DNA from: Membranipora membranacea
Lineage: Eukaryota; Bryozoa; Gymnolaemata; Cheilostomatida; Membraniporidae
NCBI GenBank assembly: GCA_914767715.1
Contig: OU612074.1
Span: 17,470,062 to 17,534,061 of the forward strand
DNA: 64,000 nucleotides
Direction of reading: 5' to 3'
The position numbers and the translations under genes are program-made. The notes beneath the pieces were generated by a model. The model ran no database searches. It was given only the letters and a program-made list of their open reading frames with translations, and was not told where the DNA came from. Below, piece by piece: positions 25,601 through 36,600 of the stretch (within the stretch, counting starts at the first letter, position 1; each line of letters opens with the position of its first letter).

Positions 25601-28600
25601 TACATCAACATCACGTAGACATCTCCCAGATGTTGTAATAAACTTAATTAACTTTGCTCAGGACGAAACTTAATTCACTTCAATCTTCGTTGACAATCAG
25701 GAAGGATTAGAAGTTGTTGCCAGGTTGAAATGGCCAGAGTGGTAATGATTTTATGTAGGGTTCTAGGAGTTGTCTAATTGGCTGTCATACTGATTTTTGT
25801 ATCAATGATGAATTCTGCGCAGATTTTTGAGAGAAGTGACTGAATTTATGGGATGTGACAAAATCCCAAAATTCATACTGGTAGGTGTTTCGTAAAAAAA
25901 CGTCTAAATCATTTAGTACCTTTATATAATTTGAAGGTCAAAAACCAATATATAGATGGGGGTTCGTCAAAAGTCGCCCTTGCTGTCATATTTGGTGTGC
26001 AGTGAAAATTTGTTCAAATCATCAAAAGAAAAGGGCATCAACAACAGCATTGTTGATGTGCGATGTGTAATTTGTGCTAATACTGGGCTCATGTCACTAC
26101 CATTTTGTGCAGTGAAAATCAATTCATATCATCCAAAGAGCCGACGGCAACATCAACAGAATGGTTGATGTGCAATGTGTACTGTCATGTTAGCTTTATG
26201 ATACTACTATACAGTCTACCACTTTATGAAGTTGAATTTCACTCAAACCATTCAAAAGGGAAGGGCAGTAACAACAGAAGCTGCAGTGTACTTTCATGTC
26301 ATTAGAAGCTCAAGGTACAAGTACTAATTATATGAGCTCTAATGATAGCCAGAGAAGACTCTTGTACTCACACACGCTCTTTGAAGCCAGGAAATAGACA
26401 ATTACCGCCAGTCAATACTATGTTAGCTGTGAAATGTGGTCTCATGGCTACAAAAATAAACATTACCTGTGACATCATGCTGTTTATGGATGAGAATATC
26501 GCATGTGAGGACCTTTGGACACCTAGAAGGGTGGGGAAGTGTGGATGACCAACTTGTCAAAGATAGTGATGAAACAGCTCAAATCAGTATTAAATTGTCA
26601 GCCCATGAACAAAAAAAGTATTTTTTTTCGTAGAAGGACATTATGAATGATGTAACCTGATTTAAAGTACGAAAACCCAGGGTCTAGAAGGGTCTAGAGT
26701 ATGTTATCTCCCCTGTAACAGATTCACACTAAAAAGATCATCCAGTTACAGTAAACCAGTGAGCCTAGGCCCGACTTGCCTAGGACAATTACAAGGCTGC
26801 TCTACTCACAATAGAAATGACCAAAAATCAGTATTGGTCAAATGTAGCGAAGTCAAAGATGTTTTAGTGTTAATCTGTAACATGGGAGATAACATACATA
26901 GTCTAGACCCTTCTAGACCCTTCTAGACCCTGGGTTTTTGCACTTTAAATTAGGTTACATCATTCAATAATGTCCTTCCACGAAAAAATTTACTTACTTT
27001 GTTCTTTGAAATGGTGAAGCTTTGATATGAACAGTGGTTGTTTTTTTTTGTTTTCCTAAACACTTAAAAATATTATTAAGAAGACAACTTCTATGATACA
27101 GTATGATGTAAGTGGTGTAGCCTGTCGGGACAAGCTTTGTTTGTGGAGGAACACCCTCCCCCCCATCCCGCCGACAAAGCTTGTCAAGACAGGTTAGTAA
27201 GGGTGGGACTGCTCAGTTTGTATGTGACTGTCAGACATCAATATTGAGATACCCTAAAGGAGGAAAACATGACAGTTGCAAGGTTGCAAGGTTGCAAATT
27301 TAATTTAATTTTCAGTCTGTTTGATATTTTCATGACGATTCACAAACCTAAATCACGTTCGATCTTATTTTTCATTATTTTGAGACGCTCCCCTCGAGCT
27401 GCCGCCCTCGAAACACATCAAACTTAATCTATCCCTTACCTGGATCAGCGAGACTGACTACATGATTAATTGTCTCAGCCAGTCCGATCTGTTCTATACC
27501 GATATCTGATGGTCTGAATAATATCTCTGGTACAGCGCACCTCTCGTTGTTCATCCGTATTATCTACAATAAATAACAAATTATAACAAGTAGCCTGTGG
27601 AGGCATCCTGACCACAAATCAAGAGACAAAAGACTTTGAATGGTCATGTTGGTATGGCATTTTAACAGTACTTCAACAGAAATGTGTAAACCTGGGCTCT
27701 TTTATCTCTCCTGTGTCAAAACTGGTCGCCCACAAAACTCTTGACTATGTCATTATTAGAAACCCGTCAACACAATATAAAACTATATAAGGAGGAGTTT
27801 GGACCTGATTTCAACATTAACCTGTGATTCCACTAGACAGCGTATGTATGGTTAATTATGACTTATGTCGAATCAGCGATTTCCACATGAGGGCGGACCT
27901 ATGACATCACTCAGCACGTTATGGACACCATTATAAAGCATGTATACGTATCACCACCACACCTAGGTTACGATAATTACTCACAGTAGTTCATAAATAT
28001 GCACATAGCAAGTGAATGAGAGCTCGATAGATACAGCTATCTAGGAGAATTGTCTTCCCTAGTGGAAAAATTGCACCGATTGCCTGCCTCACGCTAATAC
28101 AGCACATCACATAGTCAGCGCAAAACGCAACAAAGCAGCAAATTTGTACTCGACGGCAAGTGAACCCCTCTGATAGAGCAAGGAGTTAGTAAAAGACTCC
28201 CTAACTCTATGGTTAGAGTGACACAGGATTTCTGCTATGATTTAGAGAACATTAATTTGCTGAAAGGATGAAATAAGCTACTCTAAAGTATGAAAATTAA
28301 TCTTGATCTCAACTGAGCCATATTCTATCAAACCATGATGATTGAATTCAGATTTACCAATTGCCCCATCAGCTTACAATGAATATTTTCTCCCTGAAGC
28401 GCAATTCTGAGACAACATGTTTGGTGGTGTTAAACTTTTGGTGACTTGGCAACTCGGCGAAACTTGACAGCTTTATATTTTCATTATAATACTGCATCCC
28501 TTAGTGGCTGATAAGACAGACATACCTGTTCACCTTGCTGATTTTTTTCACCAGGTTTTCTCACATAACCTCTCTTAACATTAGTATAGTCTGGTAAGAC

Positions 28601-31600
28601 ATAATCTACTGCTAATGTGTTAGACTTTCCTCTCAACCTGTCAAGTAGGAGAGAAAAAACAGATAAGGGGGCGGAACATAGCAATCAACCTGTCCTGGTT
28701 GGAAAAGAGTGAGTTATCCATCAAAATGGTGAGCACAATCACTCAGGAATTAGTGCCATAATAAATAATAAATAAATAATAAATTATTATTAAGTCTATG
28801 AATGGTGCTCCTGGCAAGAGAACAGAGGATATCTGGCTGTCACAAGAAGGCAGTACCCAGAAATTCAATGGTTATGTGCCCAAGTTTATGACCTACTAAG
28901 AGGTTGAACAACAAGTATATAGAGCCAGGACATAATGTTTTACATGTGTCAGGAAGAGATTTCCATGTCAGCAACATTTAGAGTGATGGTACAATGTGAT
29001 GGATCTGCCATTTTGGTAACCTAACTTCTTCTGATTGATAGTCGCATTTTCAGGCAAAATGCTAAATGGATGAGGTTTTTCTGATTTGGAGCCCTCACAA
29101 GATGTTACCCCAGTCACCTCACAGGGGTAAATATTAGCTACAGTTTAGTTTAGTAGTTCTGGGATGACTCAATATTAGCTAGCACCAACTTTCACGAGTC
29201 TAGGTGGGAGTTTTTAATAAGTTAAGATGTTGAGTAAATGTTGCCTTACCTTATATTGAGCTATTTCAAGCATGTGAAAGATGGTGCCTGTTTCCGGATC
29301 TAGGATATAGTACTAACCTGCTAATATTCATATCTTTGTTGAACTGATTCGATACAAAACACACGTCCTCTTTACATTGATTCATAACATAAGTCTCATC
29401 CATAACCATCAACTGTCTGTAAAGTTATAAATACCATTGTAAAATCAAAAGCCAGAGCAGTAAATTATAATGGTAGTGCGAAAAAAAGAAATAATTGAAT
29501 AGAAACTAGGAGTTTTCTCCTCCCTGAACCAAATATTTTTTAGAAGACAACTCTTCATAAGAATGAGAATATGTAGCATAGTGCGGAGTTTGGGACAACT
29601 TCCTGCTTTGTGGAGTATAAGAAGGTTTCAGTTGGTTATAAGCTTATCTAGAATGTCAAGCAAATATCTAAATGATATCCCACTCTCCCCATTGACAGAA
29701 GGAAGGATGTGAACGGTAAAAGGACCAAACTATATACCTGTATGATGTGGCTTCTTTGAGATGATTTGTGAGTAATTTACCTCCAATGTCCATCCTAAAA
29801 CGAACCGACATCACAAGATCATAATTATATAATCGCTACACAGAAGTTATCTCTCAGAGCTGTTTGCTTGAAGACTGTTGCAGCAGGTGTGGCCTTTAAA
29901 TCATCAAAACACTCCTTTGGTCACAGAAATATCCCCATGACTGATTCAGATATAGTAGTTATAGGGTCTAAATATTGATAGATTTGCATATTCCAATTTC
30001 ATCATTGTATCAGTTGAGTTATCATTGCAGTGTGACTTGCTTTCAGTCAGCAGAAACCCATTATCAAAACAAGGTTTGACTATGGGGGGCGTCGGCGGCT
30101 CTATGTAGCATTGGGATTCCACCATTGGGGATGTCCCAAGCGCACACTTACTGACCTTTTAGTAAACTGTTGGAGTCGTCTGTTTTTGTAGTAAGGTGAT
30201 ATATGAGTAAACGAGTATCCGGTATCCACAACAAGAGTACACAGAGGTCGCGACCCCTTACACTCCTGGGTATATTTGTATTGACTGAGAAAAGAGGCTG
30301 CAGCAAAATAGGAGACAAGATAAATACAGGCGCAAAATATAGAGAAGATGTCCAAATAAAATGATTTGTTTCTAGCCTGCCTGCAAAAGCTAACACTCTA
30401 TATAAAGCTGTGTTTGAAGCACATGTCATATATGTTATTCGGCAGAGTTGATATGAACATTACGAAAAAGTTGGTATTCTTTCATTTCAAGCGTACAAGT
30501 ATAAGTTCTTTGCCAGCTGCACTATGTGGTCAAATAAAGTCTCATCTGAAGAGTTGGTAAATATACACTGTGAGTGCCAGACCATGACAAGTACAAGTCA
30601 GTGCCATCAGAGTTTGTAAGCTCCTACTGGTTTGTAGACTCACAGTTACATTTGAAGACAGAGTTGAACGAGTATTCTTCAAACAGAATCTCAGCCATAG
30701 ATTCCTGCACTGTGGTAAAGTTATACATGGGCTCTGTTATTATCAGATCTGTGTCCTCAAAATCAACCTGGATAACAAAAATATACATGTAATAAGATAT
30801 ACCTACTGCGAAGGATTGCACATTCAATTAGCGTTTTTTGCTTTTCATTGAAGAGAGGCATATGATGGTTTGAGCTCTCATAACTAGCCCAACAATATAA
30901 TGAAATGAATAGTGAACAGGCTAGCCTTGTCGCGCGGCCAAGGGTTTTGAGTCCCAAAACCAAAAGCCGTAGCCGCGTGACAAGGCTATGAACAGTAGTT
31001 CAAGACTATATATTATGAAATCCCACAATCTAATGGCACTTAAGTGAGACTGAATCACTTGTTCGGTTACTATTTATGTCACTCACGTTCATACAACTCT
31101 TGCCGTAAACATAGTCCCATACTTGCTTCTCGATCTCCCAGTTGACAAGATATCCCTGAGAACAGGTAATAAAGGTGTCATATTGGCATTAGAAACGATA
31201 CCTCGCTTCAAGGGAGATTTCTGAAAAGCTGAAAAACTACAGATTCATAGAACAATTACTCAGTAAATTGACCATTTATCAAAGATTGCCATAAACCAGA
31301 GGCTGACAGCATAAAACAAAGGGAGGGGTTCGATATCACTCAACATGGAACTTATTATGGAGTTTAGGATTCTTATCCTCCAATCTGCATGTAGAACAGA
31401 TATGGTGGGAAGGAGTATGACGCCCGGACACATGTTCAAATATGTTTATGAAGTAACTTGTGTCCTCTCAACACACGGAGTAAACTTACCTTTTGAAAAG
31501 GTAGTAGGTAGTAAAGACCTGAGAGGTCTTTACAATCGTCGATCTGATCACCGACAAAGCATCGTGTCCTCACTGTCTTCGCCTTGGTTACACAGTTCGG

Positions 31601-32262
31601 TATGACTCTATCGAGGGAGAAAAAAGCAGTTAATATTAACCGGTCTGGCACAAGAAGGATGGCACAACTATATCTACATATTAACTCAGGTACCTGGTGA
31701 CTGCACTGCGTTTCTCTCCAACATTCCTTCCTTCTGACTTGGGCTATATAGCTATGAGTATGGACTACAGATATTACTAAGCTATTCTCTTACATTAGTT
31801 AATGTTATGTTGTTATGTTTATATTTTGGTCTCAATCTCTGAGAAATAAAACTGTCTCTGTAGGGTGCTCTGTAAAAATTATTTAAACTGTTGATTCTGT
31901 AAAAATAAATAAAATGAAAAGACCATAAAAAAATACTATTACTTTTGGAAGACACTATTTAGGTATTTGATACATTCTGCTCTAAAACATTTGGAGCATG
32001 TTATAGATAATATATTTAATACAAAACCACATAACTAAGAGCAGACTGAACTTCCAAACAAGAACCATGGACCATAGATACAAGCATGGGCAAATTTAGT
32101 GTAAATTCACCATATAGGCTTATTAGGCTATATTATTATGTGATGTGTGTTTCTTGAACTTGAGAGCTTTTTTTTTTTTACACATACATACCTGGGAATT
32201 GGGTCTCCTGCTGATCCAACTTTGATTGTTCCAGCCCCATTATCCAGAATAAGCACCACCAT
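19611..32262 (-). CDS. ACTR6: Actin-related protein 6 (ARP6), complete
   Basis: Twelve minus-strand exons: 32192-32262, 31490-31607, 31087-31155, 30644-30767, 30156-30297, 29738-29794, 29318-29416, 28526-28637, 27440-27563, 26372-26447, 25451-25513 and 19611-19746. Phases agree throughout and the joined frame is 396 aa, the length I recall for vertebrate ARP6. ARP6 is the actin-fold subunit of the SWR1/SRCAP remodeller that exchanges H2A.Z into nucleosomes in the nucleus. Seen: LILDNGAGTIKVG at the N-terminus (phosphate loop 1), VVDTGYSFTH at about 150-159 (phosphate loop 2), VLTGGN at about 316-321 (adenine-side loop), and the ARP6-typical tail ending in TYAWEGGKLL, AVTRDAYNEHG and KYEV. Exon 5 must use the acceptor after 30297, because the nearer one at 30265 breaks phase. 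The last intron (19747-25450, 5.7 kb) is far longer than the others and carries retroelements. The start lies 1.4 kb from the divergent SCYL3 start. Confidence 0.96.
23457..23600 (+). repeat. tRNA-derived SINE with A and B boxes and A-rich tail
   Basis: An A-box-like TGGTGCAATGG (from about 23465) and a B-box-like GGTCGATTCCC (about 23508-23518) sit at tRNA spacing in a degenerate tRNA-like head. A unique body with GGAAGGGCATCC follows, then a run of A around 23591-23598. It lies in the last intron of ACTR6, in antisense to that gene. The anticodon region does not fold cleanly, so it is not a working tRNA gene. Confidence 0.75.
23625..23899 (+). repeat. Chimeric retrosequence headed by the 5' end of U2 snRNA, with 16-bp flanking direct repeats
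   Basis: Positions 23657-23690 match the conserved first ~33 nt of U2 snRNA (ATCGCTTCTCGGCC...TGGCTAAGATCAA) with about two differences, then the match stops abruptly before the branch-site-pairing region. An unrelated body of about 195 bp follows. Identical 16-bp repeats at 23625-23640 and 23884-23899 bracket the block and look like target-site duplications. This fits either a U2-headed SINE or a one-off LINE template-switch product. It cannot be a functional U2 gene. Confidence 0.75.
25997..26320. repeat. Three diverged tandem units of about 110 bp
   Basis: Units begin near 25997, 26107 and 26217. Each has GTGCAGTGAAAAT-like, TCATCAAAAG-like and GGGCA-CAACA-like blocks in the same order, well diverged from one another. 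They lie in ACTR6 intron 10, between exons at 25451-25513 and 26372-26447. The short open frames here simply follow the repeat. Confidence 0.65.
26608..27008. repeat. MITE-like element with long inverted arms
   Basis: Arms of about 130 bp (26608-26737 and about 26862-27008) are near-exact reverse complements. Each carries tandem GGGTCTAGAA-type units (two in the left arm, three in the right) and a GATGTAACCT block. It lies in ACTR6 intron 9. There is no coding capacity, so it is a non-autonomous inverted-repeat element. Exact termini and target duplication are unclear. Confidence 0.75.
27121..27196. repeat. Short inverted repeat around ACAAGCTTTGT
   Basis: Outer arms CCTGTCGGGACAAGC and its near reverse complement (ending GTCAAGACAGG) enclose a C-rich centre with a run of eight C. 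It lies in ACTR6 intron 9, just right of the MITE-like element. It could be a separate small hairpin insertion. Confidence 0.6.
30922..30988. repeat. Short hairpin element, copy 2 (TAGCC...GGCTA)
   Basis: A 67-bp inverted repeat in ACTR6 intron 3 with outer arms TAGCCTTGTCGCGCGGC and GCCGCGTGACAAGGCTA and an inner GGTTTTG/CAAAACC pair. The outer arms match those at 6601-6646, which lacks the inner stem segment. Confidence 0.7.
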
Positions 32263-33665
32263 AGTGTTTTGAGTATTTCACAGCTCTCTTTTGATGATTG
32301 GGTAGTTTATATTTATCTATTTTCATCTATGAATGAACTTCAAAATCTTTTTCAGTTTTCACAAAAATGAGCATGCAAATATCCCGCTGAAAACGTCACT
32401 CAGCCAATCATCTCACTGGAATCTGAGCCAAACATATTACTGTAGCTGAGATCTTTGCTGTACTACAAGGCGATTATTATGATCCCCTTCCTTTTGCTTT
32501 TGATTGATCATACTCGTTTTGGCTATCTTAGTGAATGTAGCGGGTCACATTTCTTGTTTATTTGGATTTAGTTTTTATTTCTGTTGCCTAACGCTAACAG
32601 GAAAGAAATATTATAAAGTTGCCATACATACAGTTGTAGGAGAGAAGGTTTTAATTTCCACACATGACAGGCTGAAAGTTTAAATACCACTCATGTGGAT
32701 TAAGATTTATGTTGGTAAATGATTCAAATTTCACTAGTAATCACTTGCTTGACCAATGAACTCCCTCTCATCATATATTAATTTGGCTTGACTTTGAGGA
32801 AAAGAAATTTAATTTATTTATAACACCGCAATACAATATTAAGAGGCATGGTATAATCTAATTCCCCTGGTTATGCCAATGCATATGTGCTTTTTCTCCT
32901 GGGTCTTGCAAGTTTGTGTTTTGTTTATATCTAGGATCCTGAACATTCACATATAGGCCTACATAGATAGGCAAAACACAAACATGAATTGAATTGTATG
33001 CAGTACAATATACAAGTATACAAGTATCAGTAGCAGGGTAGTGAGGGTAGGCAAATGCAGATAGGCCTATATATCAACTATCATAGTCCTGACTCTTCTT
33101 GGCATGAGCGTCTGGTACAGATTGGGTATCTAAATCATTTTTCAGCAAACTACTATATTAGGTAAAGCTCCTACATAAGGTACTGTCAAGAGAGGAGGCC
33201 CACCCTGCACTCTGCACATCCTACGATGAAATAATAAACCAGCCCCATACTTCAGTCTCGACAAGATCACAAACACGGAACGAGCCACGCTCTATCGCTG
33301 CCACAGGGAACTGTTTTTATAACAGTTTTCTGCCCCGGACAATACGGGATATGAAAATCTAAGGACAATCAGAGGACAATACTACTGATGCCCTACTGGG
33401 TGGGTACATGTACCCACTCTGAACCCAAATGCCCTACCCATGGGATGCTATTCTGGAACAATGTCCAAACCTTCTGTATTTATGTCCAAAAACTTAGGCA
33501 CGCCCCTTACGCCCCCCTAGGTGGTCCAGCGTGATGTCGTCTTTGATGTAAGTTGATGTAAGTTAGATGTAGGCCTACTACTACTCCCTCATAAATCTAA
33601 CTGAACCCTGTTCTGCCTTTGAATAATGATTAATACTTTGTATCACTTACAGTAAGATCAAGGAA
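32263..33665. promoter_or_regulatory. Shared upstream region of divergent ACTR6 and SCYL3
   Basis: This 1.4-kb interval separates the two start codons of a head-to-head pair of housekeeping-type genes and must contain both promoters and 5' UTRs. I cannot place transcription starts. An AG at 33651-33652 just upstream of the SCYL3 ATG (ACTTACAG) could be a 3' splice site, meaning a non-coding first exon. A dispersed repeat occupies 33408-33570. Confidence 0.5.
33408..33570 (+). repeat. Dispersed repeat, copy A
   Basis: It contains TGAACCCAAATGCC, CCATGGGATG, GGCACGCCCCTTA and GATGTAAGTTG in this order. A second copy in the same orientation with the same order is at 43773-43895. No coding potential. 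It lies between ACTR6 and SCYL3, so it could overlap promoter sequence. Confidence 0.65.
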
Positions 33666-36600
33666 ATGGGGGGCAGCCAGAGCTCCGCAACTGGTTCCTC
33701 AGCTAAGCAGAAGTTAGATGAGCTTCTTTTTGAGCGAGGAGATGATTCCCTCTCAGTAGAAGTACACAATGCAGAACACGAGGAGGACCAAGTAACAGTC
33801 TTCTCCTACTTCAGTGATAGTAAACACAAAACTATCATTGATAATTGTATACAGGTAAGGTCTCAGCGCAGCATATTACGTCAGCTGATTGTCTCTGTAC
33901 CATTTTGATTTTATATCCCGTTTTTTTTTGCCTCAACATCCCAATTCATTGAGGCTTACTCTCACAGATATGGGTATGTTAGTATAGATGGACATATACC
34001 GATTAATGTAAGCCTACCACTTTAATTGGTAGTCTCAAAATGTTTTCAATATAGTGCCGGAAAAGGAAAAAAAGCGTAATATTCGTAGGGATGAAAAAAA
34101 TGATGTTGAAAGTGGAAGAAAGTAAATTATTGAAAAGAGAAGCAATTGCAATATTGAGTGTTCTTTTGACGCAAAATTATTCAAGCTTGCTCCAATCATT
34201 TGAGCGTAGCTTGCAGTTGCGGTCACTGAATTTGGTTGGGATGCCCCGTAGTCGACCTACCAAAACAGTATTTGTGGGATGCAGCCTCTATGAAGAGCAT
34301 AAAAGATGCACTCAAACGCAAACTTTTTGAGAATACCCATATAAGTATTCAGAGATATTTACAGTCAGGGATCTCTGGGATATAGTATAACCACAGACCA
34401 TAAACATAATACTTACTCATATCATATTATATGATATATACATAATCATGCCGCAGACAAATGCCATCACTACCCTAGGAGCTCAGTTAAAATGACTTAT
34501 TCTCAGTCCTGAATTCAGATACTACTTCTATCTCCTATCTCCTTGTACCGAGATCGAAAGAATGCCAAGTACCCCAACATTGGTGTCATTTTATTGGAGC
34601 AAATGTTTGAGGTGTTATTTTTTATCTTGGCTATGACACTTGAACAAGGAGGTCGAAGTATGTCAAATATCATCGATCAGTGTCTTTTTATTATGACAAA
34701 TGTTTGAGGTATTATATTTTAATTTGACTGTTCTCTCTATAAAAACCAACACACCACACTAGATTTCTCAACCATTTTAATTTCAAGGCCCATAAGACTT
34801 TGCGACACCCCTACATACTGAAGTACCTGACTACATATCACTCTGATGGAGGAGTTCATATAGTGACAGAAGCAGCGACACCCCTGAGTCTCTGTATGGA
34901 GTATGTGACAGGCTGGGAGGTGACTGTCGGATTGAGCAAGTTGCTGCAGGTGCTTCAATTTCTTCATACGCAGGTAAGTTTATAGTGTTCACATCTATAT
35001 ATGTATAGTTAGTGTGGGTGTCATTATAAAATAGTTTCAGCCTTCAAATTACCGAGAGGAGGACAAAAGCCTGTTATGTATGATTGTTTGTATTTTCACC
35101 AAATAATTGAACGCAATATTAAAACATGTAATTAAATAAGATAAAAGCCCTTAGTAGGCCTACTCAATAGCTAGGCTTATTCAACTGTTGGATCTCTCAA
35201 GCCCAAACTAAGTGCCATGGTAAATAATCTTTTTGCTTATGTATTGTTCGTTTTGGTGGGAAAGCAAATTGGACCAGGATGTCCTTGATGGAAGTCCTAT
35301 TATGCATGATGTCCTTCGAAGGTTATTGACTACGCAGTTTATTTTCACTGTGATGATAATAATGTTGTCAAAATTATTGGCCACACATCAAATTGCACAT
35401 CATTCATTGACTTCATTTATGATCACATTATACCCTGTATGGTAGCCTGGATATGGATATTTTCTTGCCAACTTTTGGGTCGATAGACTCCGAGGACAGC
35501 TAGTTTAGCTAGCCTACTTTGTATACTGGTACCTTCATAACTACCAGCAAATATTAACTTTCCTTTATTACTGCTGGGTGGAAATTTAATCATATTGGAA
35601 AATTCTTGTCATATATATAAATTCTGCTACATATTTTTACTGATGTCAAAAGTAGCTCCCCTTCAGGTCTCAACCTTCTCCTATAATATGACCGCAGAGA
35701 GGAATGTTCTTAAACCAGGTTGAGTAGTGTGGAATTTTCGAGGCAATATTATATATAGATCACCAAACCTGTTTTAACGCCTGTTCGTGGCACAAGTACA
35801 AATACCGGATTCGTCAGAGTGTGTGTGAGTGCACATAAGCACAGTACGACAATAAATCAGCCTAACGAAGCCCAGGCAAGGGCAATATGCCACTTTCGCC
35901 TTTTCGTGGTAATGTGAACAACTATAACAAGCAAAAACTACATGATCAGTAGAATATCCGAGATTCTTTTTGACATGCTTTACTTTACTGCCTTCCCCTT
36001 CTTTACCAGGCTGGATTTAGCCATAATAACATCAGTGTAGAGTCTATATTTATCACACCCGATGGAGAGTGGAAGCTTGGTAGGCTGGATTGTGTGAGAA
36101 AGTTCTCAGATAACTCAACTCAACATCTCACCTCAGTCAAATCGCTGCTCCCTGATGACAATACTGTGCCTTCTGATAAAGAAAAACTGGTGAGTATTCG
36201 CTCCCATATTTCTTTCAACATGTGCTGACAAAACTTACTGTATGCTCGCTTCAGTAAGATTTGCTCAGTGCCAGCTGAGGTTTCTAACTGAGTATGTGCT
36301 CTGGGAGGTGTTCCTTTTGTGTGCACTTCCTCGTTTTAACATGGTGATATTTTGTTGTATCACCTGTCAAATTCCACTGGGATAAAGTGCTTAATCATTA
36401 ATACTGTTATTCCTGCTACTGTGTTTCCCTGAACCAAGTTTGATCCAGTTTGCTTTCATTTGGAGTTGCTCCACTTTCTTTGATATGCCGCAGGCAATTA
36501 GGTCTTGGCATTTTCGCATGTGGCTTAACAGTGGAAGGGAGGGAACCAGACACTGACCCTTTTTAGGTGTCTACTCAAAATTCCATTTAAACATTTTCTG

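Noticed and set aside
30156-30265. ACTR6 exon 5 beginning at the nearer acceptor (CCCAG at 30265)
   Set aside because: It breaks phase with exon 4. The upstream acceptor after 30297 restores phase, adds an ARP6-like segment and gives 396 aa.
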